In this document: in pieces, positions 8,256 through 16,680 of the stretch
How positions within the stretch are numbered: position 1 is the first letter of the stretch
Layout: each line of letters opens with the position of its first letter
DNA from: Campylobacter massiliensis
Lineage (GTDB): Bacteria > Campylobacterota > Campylobacteria > Campylobacterales > Campylobacteraceae
Length of the DNA: 64,000 nucleotides
NCBI RefSeq assembly: GCF_014253065.1
Contig: NZ_JACLZK010000001.1
Span: 248,001 to 312,000, forward strand
Direction of reading: 5' to 3'
Notes under the pieces: generated by a model
The model's database searches: none
What the model saw: the letters and a program-made list of their open reading frames with translations, nothing else
What the model was told of the DNA's origin: nothing
Translations under genes and position numbers: made by a program

Positions 8256-8867
8256 ATGAAAAAACTGGTTTGGCTAAATCCTATTGTAAAAAACATCTAC
8301 GACTTTGCGGCGCTTAAAGAAATTTTACAAAACAAAGGTTTTAGCGTAGTAGAGTGCGAAAAAGACCACGTCCAAAGCGTAAAAAACGCATACAAAAATG
8401 GCCTTACACAAAGCGAGCTCATCTTTGATAGTCGCTGTCCGAGGGCTGTAAATTTCGTCAGAGCAAATTTTAAAGAGCAAGCCGCTCTCATCTCAAATTT
8501 AAATCCCATTTTAATAGAAAGCGCCATCGAGCTTAGCTCAAAGCTAAAAGAGGACGAGCGGCTTTATGTGACGACGCCCTGCGAGGACTTGGCTGAGCTT
8601 GGCAGGAGGCTAAATTTAGCGCGAACCACATTTTTGACGTGGAAAAGCTTTAGGGAGCAAAACGCTATAAATTTAAAGATGCGCAGTATCGAGCAAAGTC
8701 CGGTACCGCCGGGCTTTTTCACAAATTTGGGCGTAAAAACTCTAAGCCTTGGTAGCAAAGAGAAGATAGAAAATGCCCTTTCATATAAATTTAGCGAGCT
8801 TAAAAACTACCGGATCATCGAGCTTTTGTACTGCGAAAACGGCTGTCACAACGGAGATGGGCTGTGA
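8256..8867 (+). CDS. miniature [FeFe]-hydrogenase H-domain-like protein
   Basis: A 203-residue soluble protein. Three stretches line up with the three H-cluster motifs of [FeFe]-hydrogenases: DSRCPRAVNFV with Cys61 (family TSCCPxWVxxV), TTPCEDL with Cys109 (MPCxxK), and YCENGCHNGDG with Cys193 and Cys197 (CxxGCxxGGG, same CxxxC spacing). Thus the four cysteines that would hold a [4Fe-4S] cluster are present. The catalytic proton-transfer Cys is replaced by Arg60 and the motif-2 Lys by Leu112, so hydrogenase activity is doubtful. It lacks the N-terminal ferredoxin domains. ATG 8256 is preferred over the in-frame TTG at 8229 because of a GGGAG site just upstream. Its stop overlaps the permease start by 4 nt. 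The family match was made by eye. Confidence 0.6.
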   Translation: MKKLVWLNPIVKNIYDFAALKEILQNKGFSVVECEKDHVQSVKNAYKNGLTQSELIFDSRCPRAVNFVRANFKEQAALISNLNPILIESAIELSSKLKEDERLYVTTPCEDLAELGRRLNLARTTFLTWKSFREQNAINLKMRSIEQSPVPPGFFTNLGVKTLSLGSKEKIENALSYKFSELKNYRIIELLYCENGCHNGDGL

Positions 8868-9613
8868 GGGAGATTTTTAAAAAGAGCATTTTGATCTTAG
8901 CGATCTTTGCCCTCTGGCAGGTCGTTTGCGAGCTAGAAATTTTCACGCCGTATATCTTGCCAAGTCCGGCAGCGACGCTAAAGACGATGTATAGCATGAG
9001 CCTAAGCGGCGAGCTTGCCACGCATACGATCACCAGCTTTAAGCGCATATTTGTAGGATATGCTCTTTCTTTTGCCCTAGCGCTCGTGCTTGGCGGTATA
9101 GCGACACTTTTGCCAAAGATCAGCGTTTATTACGAGTGGATACTAGAGTTTTTTAGAAACATCCCTCCGCTTAGTTTAATAGCCATTTTGGTGCTTTGGT
9201 TTGGTATAAACGAGACGCCAAAGATCATTATTATCGTCTTAGCCTCGTTTTTCCCGATGTTTCTAAGTATCCAAAAGGGGCTAACGAGCTGTGACGTGAA
9301 GCTCATCGAGGTTGGCAAAATTTTTGGCTTTAGCAAATTTGAAATTTTTTACAAGATCATCTTAAAAAGCGCGCTAAAAGATATCTTTGTCGGCATGCGA
9401 ATAGGCTTTGGCTACGCCATGCGCGCGATCATCGGAGCTGAAATGATAGCGGCTTCAAGCGGGCTGGGCTACCTCATACTTGACGCTGAGGAGCTTTCGC
9501 GTGCGGATAGGATATTTGTAGGCATTTTTACGATCGGCATTTGCGGCGTGCTCATAGATAGGCTCTTTTTGCTTTTGATAGCGAAATTTAGCCTTTTGCG
9601 AGGTGAGAAATGA
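8864..9613 (+). CDS. ABC transporter permease, SsuC/TauC type
   Basis: A 249-residue inner-membrane permease with about six hydrophobic helices. The cytoplasmic EAA loop, the ATPase docking site, is visible around EVGKIFGFSKFEIFYKIIL and the following GMRIGFGYAMRAIIGAEM. It belongs to the binding-protein-dependent permease family that serves sulfonate, taurine, nitrate and pyrimidine-precursor importers. The start is GTG within the 4-nt overlap with the upstream stop, so translation is coupled. It has a 4-nt overlap with the ATPase downstream. The substrate cannot be read from sequence. Confidence 0.9.
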   Translation: MREIFKKSILILAIFALWQVVCELEIFTPYILPSPAATLKTMYSMSLSGELATHTITSFKRIFVGYALSFALALVLGGIATLLPKISVYYEWILEFFRNIPPLSLIAILVLWFGINETPKIIIIVLASFFPMFLSIQKGLTSCDVKLIEVGKIFGFSKFEIFYKIILKSALKDIFVGMRIGFGYAMRAIIGAEMIAASSGLGYLILDAEELSRADRIFVGIFTIGICGVLIDRLFLLLIAKFSLLRGEK

Positions 9614-10302
9614 TAGAAATTTCAAATTTATCCAAGCATTTTTATATCGGTGAGAAGCGTATCGACGTTTTGAGAGAGCTAAATTTAAATATAAAAAAAG
9701 ATAAGATCACCGTCATACTTGGTAGAAGCGGATGTGGCAAAACGACGCTTTTAAGGCTTGTTGCTGGCCTTGAGAGCATTAGCCTTGGCGAGATAAAATT
9801 TAAAGAGCCAGCAAAGATCGGCTTTGTATTTCAGGAGGCCCGCCTTATGCCATTTCTAAACGTCTATGAAAACATCGTTTTTCCGCTTAAAAAGCAGGAG
9901 ATAGAGGCTGCAAAGATCGATAGTTTGATATCTATGATAGGGCTTAGCGACTTTAAATTTGCCGCCGTTTCGCAGCTATCCGGCGGCATGAGCTCGCGCG
10001 TTTCGCTTGCAAGGGTGCTTGCGTACGAGGCAAATTTGATCCTCATGGATGAGCCGTTTGCTGCGCTTGATGCATTTACGAGAGCTAGCATGCAGGCTGA
10101 AATTTTAAAAATACAAGCCGGCAAAACTATCCTTTTCGTCACGCACAACATAGACGAGGCGCTGTTTTTGGCTGATGAGATCATCTTGCTTGAAAAGGGC
10201 GGGATAAAATCAAACTACGATCTATCAAATTCAGCAAGGCCAAGAGATCTGCTAAGCGAGGAGCTAATAGCCGTAAAACGCAAAATTTTGAGTGAAATTT
10301 AG
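9610..10302 (+). CDS. ABC transporter ATP-binding protein, SsuB/TauB type
   Basis: A 230-residue nucleotide-binding subunit with Walker A GRSGCGKTT (38-46), Q-loop VFQEARLMPF, signature LSGGM (123-127), Walker B LILMDEPF (143-150) and switch His in FVTHNIDEA. The signature has Met where the consensus has Gln, as is frequent in the SsuB/TauB branch. It overlaps the permease by ATGA. With the permease and binding protein it forms a complete importer. Confidence 0.92.
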   Translation: MIEISNLSKHFYIGEKRIDVLRELNLNIKKDKITVILGRSGCGKTTLLRLVAGLESISLGEIKFKEPAKIGFVFQEARLMPFLNVYENIVFPLKKQEIEAAKIDSLISMIGLSDFKFAAVSQLSGGMSSRVSLARVLAYEANLILMDEPFAALDAFTRASMQAEILKIQAGKTILFVTHNIDEALFLADEIILLEKGGIKSNYDLSNSARPRDLLSEELIAVKRKILSEI

Positions 10303-10344
10303 AATAAAAAATGATAACTAAAACTAAAATGAAGCAAAAAATTA

Positions 10345-10350
10345 TATAAT
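10345..10350 (+). promoter_or_regulatory. -10 box for the binding-protein gene
   Basis: TATAAT in an AT-rich 72-nt gap, 24 nt upstream of the ATG at 10375. It suggests that the binding protein can be expressed independently of the three upstream genes. Confidence 0.5.
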
Positions 10351-10374
10351 TTATAAAATTTTTAAAGGAGCAAT

Positions 10375-11295
10375 ATGAGAAAGTTTTTCAAGGTTTTGTG
10401 TGCGGCCTCTTTGTTTTGTCTAGTCGCAAACGCAAGCGAAGGCTTAGATAAGATCGGCATGACCTACGTCAAATCGCCGCTAAATGTCCCATCGATCGTC
10501 GATAAATTTAAAGGCTTTTACGCGAAGTCTTTTGGCGTGCCGGTCGAGTACTCCGAGATCACCTCGGGCGCTAAACAAACGCAAGCGCTCGCTTCAAATT
10601 CGCTCCAGTTTCTAAACTGCGTGGGCGGAACTTCGGTCATACTTGCAGCGGCAAATAAGGCTGATATAAAGATCATAAGTGCCTATTCAAGGGCGCCAGA
10701 GGCATTTGTGATATTTTCTAAGGACCAAAACATAAAGTCGCCAAAAGATCTAAAAGGTAAAAAAGTAGCAGGTCCAAAGGGCACGATCTTAAACGAGCTT
10801 TTGGTTAGATACCTAGCGCTTGGAGGGCTTAGCATAAATGACGTAGAGTTCATCTCTATGGGCATTCCGGCTGCGCAAGCCGCAGTTGAAAACGGCAGCG
10901 TCGATGCAGCGCTTCTTGCAGGACCTGCTGCTTATAACGCTCAAAAATCAGGCCTAAATGTGGTCACAACCGGCAAAGGCGTCATCACTCCGGTCATCGT
11001 CACCGCAACAAGCGGCGAGTTTTATAAAAAGCATAAAGAGGTAGTTGAGAAATTTAAAAAGGCTCAGGACGAAATTTTAGACTACATCAAGGCAAACGAG
11101 GACGAGGCGCTTAAATTTACGGCCGAAGAGACTGGGCTAAGCATAGAGGCGGTAAAGAGCATGTACCCTCAGTACGACTTTAGCTCAAAGATCACGGCTG
11201 ATGATATAAAAGCCCTTGAAGCTACGCAAGAATTTATGCTTGAAAGTAAGATGATCGAGCAAAAAATAGATATAAAATCACTTCTACTAAACTAA
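10375..11295 (+). CDS. periplasmic substrate-binding protein, SsuA/NMT1-like
   Basis: A 306-residue exported protein with signal peptide MRKFFKVLCAASLFCLVANA (cleavage near 20). The mature part has features of the type II periplasmic fold of the NMT1/SsuA group, with MTYVKSPLNVPSIV, an SPKDLKGKKVAGPKGT segment and the hinge region around SMGIPAAQAAVENGSVDAALLAGPAA. It is the binding component of the importer at 8864-10302. Family substrates include sulfonates, thiamine-pyrimidine precursors and nitrate. AAAGGAG precedes the ATG. Leu codons in this operon favour CTT where neighbouring genes favour CTA (impression by eye), which may mark transfer from another species. Confidence 0.9.
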   Translation: MRKFFKVLCAASLFCLVANASEGLDKIGMTYVKSPLNVPSIVDKFKGFYAKSFGVPVEYSEITSGAKQTQALASNSLQFLNCVGGTSVILAAANKADIKIISAYSRAPEAFVIFSKDQNIKSPKDLKGKKVAGPKGTILNELLVRYLALGGLSINDVEFISMGIPAAQAAVENGSVDAALLAGPAAYNAQKSGLNVVTTGKGVITPVIVTATSGEFYKKHKEVVEKFKKAQDEILDYIKANEDEALKFTAEETGLSIEAVKSMYPQYDFSSKITADDIKALEATQEFMLESKMIEQKIDIKSLLLN

Positions 11296-11297
11296 AT

Positions 11298-11321
11298 TTA
11301 AAGGGCAAATTTGCCCTTTAA
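11298..11321 (+). terminator. palindromic terminator after the ABC operon
   Basis: A perfect 24-bp palindrome with GGGCAAATTTGCCC at its centre, starting 2 nt after the stop codon. The AAATTT motif forms the top of the hairpin. The following T-run is short, so efficiency is uncertain. Confidence 0.6.
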
Positions 11322-11359
11322 TTATCCTCGGCGCCTTGTAAAAATCTCCAAATTTGCAT

Positions 11360-11365
11360 TATAAT
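11360..11365 (+). promoter_or_regulatory. -10 box upstream of the small ORF and Sel1 gene
   Basis: TATAAT 55 nt upstream of the 44-codon ORF at 11421. It would drive that ORF together with the Sel1 gene at 11570. Confidence 0.45.
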
Positions 11366-11420
11366 AACGGCAAAATTTAGAGGTATAAAAGTACCCGTTT
11401 TAGATTGGTAAGGCAAGGCA

Positions 11421-11555
11421 ATGAAGCTAAAACTGATAAAAAGATACGCTGCAGATGAGTTTAGCTACGAAATTTTGAAAAATAAATTTAAGATAAAAGC
11501 CCTGCGCGAACCGATCGGCGTAGGCGCTAGCCTGGTAAGGGCGCTAAGAAAATAA
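11421..11555 (+). CDS. small basic protein, 44 residues
   Basis: An uninterrupted frame beginning MKLKLIKRYAADEFSYEILK and ending in a Lys/Arg-rich tail. It lies between a TATAAT at 11360 and the Sel1 gene, whose start is 14 nt after this stop, so the two are likely cotranscribed. It is preceded by AAGGCAAGG. It has no recognised family and could be a leader peptide or a small DNA- or RNA-binding protein. Confidence 0.4.
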   Translation: MKLKLIKRYAADEFSYEILKNKFKIKALREPIGVGASLVRALRK

Positions 11556-11569
11556 ATTTAAGGAATAAA

Positions 11570-12352
11570 ATGAAAAATTTGATTGTGTTGATACTTTTTG
11601 CTATCGCGGCTATGGCAGGCGAGCCTAAAAAAGGCGAACTCAGCCCCGAAAAAGAGGCGTTTTTAAGCGCTAGATACGAGGAGCTCAAAAAATCGTGCGC
11701 CCAAAAGGACGCGAGAGCTTGCAAGCGCGTGATCTTGTTTTACCAAAAACAGACCAAAAAGCAGAACGAAAAAGACATTCGCGAAGCGATGCAAATTTTG
11801 CTTGATGCGTGCAAGGATGGTAAATTTGACGCATGCGCGGCGGCGGGCGAAATGCATATAAATAATAAAGATTTCGTTGCCGCAAGGGAGATTTTGAGCC
11901 CGGCTTGCGATAGCGGCTATCAGGATGCTTGCGTGCAGTACGGCAAGAGCTTTGAGGCTGACGGCGCGCCCGGCAAGGACGAAAAACGCGCGAAAAAACT
12001 ATATGAAACCGCATGCGAAAAGGGCTCGGCGCTAGGGTGCGAGCATCTGGGGCTAGCGATCGGTAGCAGCGCGCCGGAGCAGGCGGTCGGCTATATGCGC
12101 AAGGCGTGCGAGATGGACGCTTGGCGATGTTTTAGATTCGGCACGATGGCGATGCCTTATGGGGCCAAGGAAGGGGTAATGGCGCTTGTTAGAAGCTGCC
12201 ACGAAACGGATATGCTCGCTGGCTGCATCATGCTGGCTAAATACCACGAAAAAGAGCTGCGCGAGATCGCGGGCGAGGCTGAGGTGAAGCGGCTATACGC
12301 TCGCCTTTGCGAGTTGGTGCCGCACGGGGAGCACTGCCAAAAAGCGCAGTAA
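11570..12352 (+). CDS. secreted Sel1-repeat (Hcp-like) protein
   Basis: A 260-residue exported protein with signal peptide MKNLIVLILFAIAAMAG. The mature part is a chain of Sel1-like helical repeats, each carrying a Cys pair (for example CAQKDARAC, CKDGKFDAC, CDSGYQDAC, CEKGSALGC), the pattern of Helicobacter cysteine-rich proteins, where each pair makes a disulfide within one repeat. Such proteins are periplasmic or secreted scaffolds, and the partner is unknown. One of four Sel1-type genes in the window (also 20032, 38344 and 54248). Confidence 0.85.
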   Translation: MKNLIVLILFAIAAMAGEPKKGELSPEKEAFLSARYEELKKSCAQKDARACKRVILFYQKQTKKQNEKDIREAMQILLDACKDGKFDACAAAGEMHINNKDFVAAREILSPACDSGYQDACVQYGKSFEADGAPGKDEKRAKKLYETACEKGSALGCEHLGLAIGSSAPEQAVGYMRKACEMDAWRCFRFGTMAMPYGAKEGVMALVRSCHETDMLAGCIMLAKYHEKELREIAGEAEVKRLYARLCELVPHGEHCQKAQ

Positions 12353-12500
12353 ATTTAGTTAAATTTGCGGCTTTTGGATTTGAGATAGGGTGGGCAGCAC
12401 GGCGAGGCCAGGGTAAATTTGAAGTCAAATTTAAAAGCGCCCGCTAAGGCGGCTCAAAACAGCGGGCAAATTTAACAAAAACCAGGTCAAAGGAGTAAAA

Positions 12501-13082
12501 ATGGCTATCATTAAAGTCGATTTACAAAAATCATACCGCATCCTAAACCCGGGCGCGACCACGCTCGTATCGGCAAAACACGGCGACGACGTCAATGCGA
12601 TGGCGATAACGTGGGCGCAGGCGCTTGATTATGACAAGGTTACCATCGTGCCGCACAATGGCTCGTACACGAGGACGCTCATCGAAAAGAGCGGGTATTT
12701 CGCCGTGCAGATCCCCACGGCAGCGCAGGCGGAGCTGGTTAGCGAGCTGGGCGCCGAAAACAACTCGCGCTTTGATAACGCGGACAAGATGAAAAACGTG
12801 GAAATTTTTTATCAAGATGACTCCCGCGTGCCGCTGATCGCGGGCTGCGCGGCATGGCTCGTTTGCAAGCGCATCCCCGAGCCTCACAACGAGCAGTGCT
12901 ACGATCTTTTCATCGGCGAGGTCGTCGCGGCGTATGCGGACGAGCGGATATTTGACGGCGGACACTGGCTGTTTGAAAAGATCCCTGACGAGCTAAAGAC
13001 GCTTCACTACGTCGCCGGCGGTCGGTACTATCTGGACGGCAAAGCGGTAGATACCAAGCGCACGCCCGTAAGCGACGAATAA
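12501..13082 (+). CDS. flavin reductase-like domain protein
   Basis: A 193-residue protein of the flavin reductase/FMN-binding split-barrel family. The N-terminal YRILNPGATTLVSAKHGDDVNAMAITWAQ part corresponds to the conserved beta barrel with the FMN-phosphate loop, and GYFAVQIPT to the following strand. Members use FMN with NAD(P)H or serve as flavin stores or oxidoreductases; the substrate is not evident. AAAGGAG precedes the ATG. It heads a series of three separately spaced oxidoreductase genes on the same strand. Confidence 0.8.
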   Translation: MAIIKVDLQKSYRILNPGATTLVSAKHGDDVNAMAITWAQALDYDKVTIVPHNGSYTRTLIEKSGYFAVQIPTAAQAELVSELGAENNSRFDNADKMKNVEIFYQDDSRVPLIAGCAAWLVCKRIPEPHNEQCYDLFIGEVVAAYADERIFDGGHWLFEKIPDELKTLHYVAGGRYYLDGKAVDTKRTPVSDE

Positions 13083-13192
13083 ACCGCCTCACAAAACGCA
13101 GGCAAATTTGTAAATTTAAGATGAGTTCACGCGTGAATGCGCGGCGGGCTTTAGTAAAATTTCAAACTGAAAAAACCAAGAAAGGATAGAAA

Positions 13193-13951
13193 ATGAAAAA
13201 ATATATCGTCATCACCGGCGCGAGTTCTGGTATCGGAGCAGCTACGGCAAAGGCGTTTGCTGGGTGCGGAGAAAATTTGATCCTAATCGCGCGCAGAGCG
13301 GAGCTTCTGCAAAGCTTAAAGGACGAGATCGCTAAAATTTCGCCTGAATCAGACGCCCTCGTTAAAATTTGCGACCTTGCGCGCAGCGAGAACGTCTTAG
13401 CGCTTTGGGACGAGCTAAAAAGCTACGAGCTAAAGGCGCTCATAAACAATGCGGGCTTCGGGGATTACGGCGCGGTCGGCGAGCGCGATCTATCCAAAAT
13501 CTCGCAGATGCTGGAGCTTAATATCATCTCGCTCACGCTGCTAAGCCACCTCTTCGTGCGCGATTACAAGTATAAACCCACTCAGCTCATCAATATCTCC
13601 TCCGCTGGCGGCTACAGCATGGTGCCAAACGCCGTCACCTACTGCGCGAGCAAGTTTTTCGTAAGCGCCTTTACTGAGGGCTTGCACCGCGAGCTGGCGC
13701 AGGATAAAGAGGCCAAAATGCAGGCTAAAGTTCTAGCGCCCGCCGCGACTAGGACGGAATTCGGCCCCGTAGCGACGGATGACGCGGGCTACGACTACGA
13801 CGCGGCTTTTAAGCGCTATCATTCAAGCGAGGAGATGGCGGAATTTCTGCTTGCGCTTTACGATAGCGACGCGTGCGTGGGCGCGGTGGATCGAAACAGC
13901 TTCGAGTTTAGCTTGGGGGCTGCGCGATTTGACTACGCGGGCAAACGCTAA
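13193..13951 (+). CDS. short-chain dehydrogenase/reductase
   Basis: A 252-residue classical SDR. The dinucleotide-binding motif is TGASSGIG (residues 8-15), NNAG follows the fourth strand, Ser is in NISSAGGYS, and the catalytic pair is Tyr150 and Lys154 in YCASK. Arg20-type residues suggest NADP(H) preference, which is inference. The C-terminal specificity region resembles the broad DltE-like group, with no substrate indicated. AAAGGA lies upstream of the ATG. Confidence 0.9.
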   Translation: MKKYIVITGASSGIGAATAKAFAGCGENLILIARRAELLQSLKDEIAKISPESDALVKICDLARSENVLALWDELKSYELKALINNAGFGDYGAVGERDLSKISQMLELNIISLTLLSHLFVRDYKYKPTQLINISSAGGYSMVPNAVTYCASKFFVSAFTEGLHRELAQDKEAKMQAKVLAPAATRTEFGPVATDDAGYDYDAAFKRYHSSEEMAEFLLALYDSDACVGAVDRNSFEFSLGAARFDYAGKR

Positions 13952-14061
13952 ATTTATGCATTATGCGTCGCGCGACGAAGTGTGAAATTTGAGTAACGTA
14001 ATATCGGAGCTAAATTTGACCTCAAAGCGCGCTAAAATTTAAAGAAATTTAAGGAGCGAAA

Positions 14062-14697
14062 ATGGGTAAAACGGCTTTGGTCGTGGGAGCTACGGGAGCG
14101 GTTGGGCGCGAGATCGTTCGCGGGCTTTGCGAAAATGAAAACTACGACAAAATCATCGTTTGGACGCGCAGGGAGCTAAAATTTAGCCACGAAAAGCTAG
14201 AGACGCAGATCGTAAATTTTTGCGACGTAAAAAACATGCCGCCGCGCGAGATAGACGAGATATTTTGCGCGCTTGGCACGACGATGAAGCAAGCCGGCAG
14301 CCGCGGGCAGTTTTATAAAGTGGACGTGAGCTACCCAGTAAATATCGCAAAATGGGGCATCGCCTCGGGCGCGCGCCGTTTTGCGCTCATTTCGTCGCAG
14401 GGTGCGGACGAGCGGTCAAGATTTTTTTATCTGCGCGCAAAGGGCAAGGCGGAGAAAAAGATCGCCGCGCTAAAATACGAGAGCGTGCAAATCGCGCGGC
14501 TACCTGCGATAAAAAGCGAGCGCGAGCAGGTGCGTATGGGCGAGCTCTTTACGATTTGGCTGTTTGGGTTTTTGCCGAAGTTTATCTTAACGAACTACCG
14601 CCCGATGAGCGCGAAAGATATCGCGGCCGCCGTCATCGCCGCCGCACAGACGGAGGCTAAAGGCGTGCAAATTTATCATCCAAGAGAGTTTATTTAG
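14062..14697 (+). CDS. NAD(P)-binding Rossmann protein (NmrA/HTATIP2-like)
   Basis: A 211-residue atypical SDR. It opens with VVGATGAVGREIVRGL (Gly-rich nucleotide loop) and has the ISSQGAD segment and the YLRAKGKAEKKI helix characteristic of the YbjT/HTATIP2-like group. The substrate is unknown. Its last 15 or so codons are repeated 1.2 kb downstream (35 identical nt at 15865-15899), where no intact gene exists. Confidence 0.8.
   Translation: MGKTALVVGATGAVGREIVRGLCENENYDKIIVWTRRELKFSHEKLETQIVNFCDVKNMPPREIDEIFCALGTTMKQAGSRGQFYKVDVSYPVNIAKWGIASGARRFALISSQGADERSRFFYLRAKGKAEKKIAALKYESVQIARLPAIKSEREQVRMGELFTIWLFGFLPKFILTNYRPMSAKDIAAAVIAAAQTEAKGVQIYHPREFI
14647..14681 (+). repeat. 35-nt direct repeat, copy A (end of the Rossmann gene)
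   Basis: Identical to 15865-15899. It encodes QTEAKGVQIYH at the C-terminus of the intact gene. Confidence 0.85.
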
Positions 14698-15017
14698 AAG
14701 CAAAAGCGTAAAGGTCGTTTTGGCTTTAAGCTTTTAAAAACGCCGAAAAATGCGCCCGCTATTTTAAAATAAAAAATCGGCTGAATTTTGCAAGGCGCGC
14801 AGACCTATTTAAATTTGACCCTTGAGCGCGGTTTGGGTATTTGCTCGGTCGCGGCCAAAAGTCGGGTGTGTCAAAAAAGAGGCTCGCGTTTATGTTGGGC
14901 TATTTGCCTGGCTGCGGCCAAAAGCGCTGGTAGGACGACTTTTTGCGCCGCAAGCCGCCTAACAGGTAGCGCAAGCCTGCGCGCAGTTTTGTTTTGCTCG
15001 TGCAAAAATCAAAATGC
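14698..15017. other. intergenic, 320 nt
   Basis: No gene supported. It contains two imperfect copies of GCGGCCAAAAG with similar flanks about 80 nt apart, and G/C-rich stretches with little coding character. Confidence 0.4.
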
Positions 15018-15755
15018 CTATTTAAAGACTATCCCAGATGCGGTAAAATCCATTTGCTCCGGTTCTACGTTTAGTAATGATTTAAAAACCAGCCTGCCTA
15101 TGGCTTTTAGCTCCGTCTCATGCGCCGGATTTGGATGCTGCTGTAACTCCTGCTGCATTGCCATTAGCAAAAACCCAAGCCCCATAGATATCTGATACGA
15201 GTTCATCATTTCCGTAGCTTTTCCCTCAAACAGCTCCGGTTTTTTGCGCAAAAACTCGGCGATCTGTAAAAATGCGGGCTTTACGGCTTCATCTGGCATC
15301 GGATGATTAAAATACGCCGCGTAAGCGCCTCCTAGCAGCGCCACGATGCCGGTCGCCACGTTTTCTTTGGGTATGCCGTATAGCTGCTCGACGCTACCGT
15401 CTAGCTTGTCTATGCCCTCCACGATTAAGCGCCGCCCCTCATCTCGCTGCGCCGCAGGAAAAAGCGCCGCCAGCCGTTCAACGCCGTCCGCGTATATATT
15501 CAAAAAACCATCCCCCGCTCTCACCAGCGCGCCCGTATAGAGTATATCGGTCTTAACGTCTTTGACATAGGCGGAATCATCGGGCGGATTTAAATTCTTC
15601 TTCGCCTGATTCATAGCACGGTTATACGCATCCTGCCGCAACCACTGCTCGTTAAAATCGATATAATCGATAACATAAAGCGCCTGCGCGCCGCTAAAAC
15701 ACATCACTGCTCCAAGCGCCGCCGCGCCGACTCGAATTTTGCCTAAAATTTTCAT
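15018..15755 (-). CDS. secreted protein of unknown function
   Basis: A 245-residue protein starting at the ATG at 15755, which has a GGAGG site 6 nt upstream; an upstream in-frame start lacks one. The signal peptide is MKILGKIRVGAAALGAVMCFSGAQA. The mature part is mostly helical with no recognised motif. Weakly conserved-looking segments are NHPMPDEAVKPAFLQIAEFLRKKPELF and the following GLGFLLMAMQQEL. It lies between the two copies of a 35-nt direct repeat and in opposite orientation to the surrounding genes, so it may be an inserted gene. Confidence 0.65.
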   Translation of the reverse strand: MKILGKIRVGAAALGAVMCFSGAQALYVIDYIDFNEQWLRQDAYNRAMNQAKKNLNPPDDSAYVKDVKTDILYTGALVRAGDGFLNIYADGVERLAALFPAAQRDEGRRLIVEGIDKLDGSVEQLYGIPKENVATGIVALLGGAYAAYFNHPMPDEAVKPAFLQIAEFLRKKPELFEGKATEMMNSYQISMGLGFLLMAMQQELQQHPNPAHETELKAIGRLVFKSLLNVEPEQMDFTASGIVFK

Positions 15756-15853
15756 AAAACGCCTCCGAAAATAAAATTTCATGCGGCAGCTCCGCATTGC
15801 CGGTATTATACCTAAAATAATGCGGCTGCTATATTTTTTATTTGATTGCCTCT

Positions 15854-15930
15854 ACGCCGCCACGCAGACGGAGGCTAAAGGCGTGCAAATTTATCATCCT
15901 AGAGCTTTTGTGCAAACGCACGGCAAGTAG
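15854..15930 (+). pseudogene. duplicated 3' end of the Rossmann (NmrA-like) gene
   Basis: In frame it reads AATQTEAKGVQIYHPRAFVQTHGK then stop, against AAAQTEAKGVQIYHPREFI at the end of the intact gene at 14062. No start or upstream domain is present, so this is a gene fragment. The 35-nt identical core is 15865-15899. Confidence 0.75.
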
Positions 15931-16008
15931 CCAAATTTCGCGCTTAGGCTCAAATTTGACGCCGCTAGCAGTCTAAATTTACTAGCCGCTCCGCTCGCAA
16001 AATCGGCG

Positions 16009-16680
16009 CTAAAATTTAATACCTCGTACGACCTGCGCGCCAAGACCCGTTTGCATATGCCGCAAAAACATCGCGTGATAAAAGTCCCCCTCGTGCCCCG
16101 GCGCGTCGTAGGTGGCGACGAGGTTTGCCGGTACTAGGACTTTGCGCCTGATGTTTGACTCGTTTGCGCTAAGCTTTAGGTGCGAGACTAGTTGATAGAC
16201 GCATAGATCTGTGCAGTCGCCGAGCACTACGAAGGTGTCTATGTGCGGATTTTGCGCGATAAACGCGTTAAATTCGGCGCAGTAGGCCGCGCTCAGGGAG
16301 TTTTTGCGAAAGATTTTTATCTCGTCAAAAAACGGTAGATCGCGCAGCTGCGGTATCGTCTTTGCGCCCTCGGTGCCTTTGATAGCGTGCGGCGGAAATG
16401 CGTCAAATTCCGCGCAGTTTGCCTCGTGGCTATCCTCAAGTAGCACGAGATTTCTAGCGCCCGCCGCGTAAGCCGCGCTAAAAGCCTGCGCTATGGCGTC
16501 CGCGATCGCGCCCACTCGTGGGCTAGCTAGCGGTCCGGTGCTACAAAATCCCTCTATCATATCCACGCTGATAAAGGCGGTGTTTGCCGCGTCGCCCGCT
16601 AAAATTTCGCTAAGTTTAATCTCCTTTAGCTCCTCAAACCACTTCGCCAAATCCTCTAAGATTTTCGCATCAAATTTCAT
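16009..16680 (-). CDS. cysteine hydrolase, nicotinamidase-like
   Basis: A 223-residue protein of the isochorismatase/nicotinamidase fold. From the ATG at 16680 (GGAGAG upstream) the catalytic set is Asp40 in SVDMIEGF, Lys101 in HAIKGTEGA, and Cys160 in GDCTDLCV. His86 and His98 could be metal ligands as in PncA. The likely reaction is nicotinamide to nicotinate, feeding the nicotinate phosphoribosyltransferase encoded at 34246. Other members hydrolyse isochorismate or ureido compounds, so the substrate is provisional. A longer in-frame N-terminus from 16734 is possible but lacks a ribosome site. Confidence 0.75.
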   Translation of the reverse strand: MKFDAKILEDLAKWFEELKEIKLSEILAGDAANTAFISVDMIEGFCSTGPLASPRVGAIADAIAQAFSAAYAAGARNLVLLEDSHEANCAEFDAFPPHAIKGTEGAKTIPQLRDLPFFDEIKIFRKNSLSAAYCAEFNAFIAQNPHIDTFVVLGDCTDLCVYQLVSHLKLSANESNIRRKVLVPANLVATYDAPGHEGDFYHAMFLRHMQTGLGAQVVRGIKF

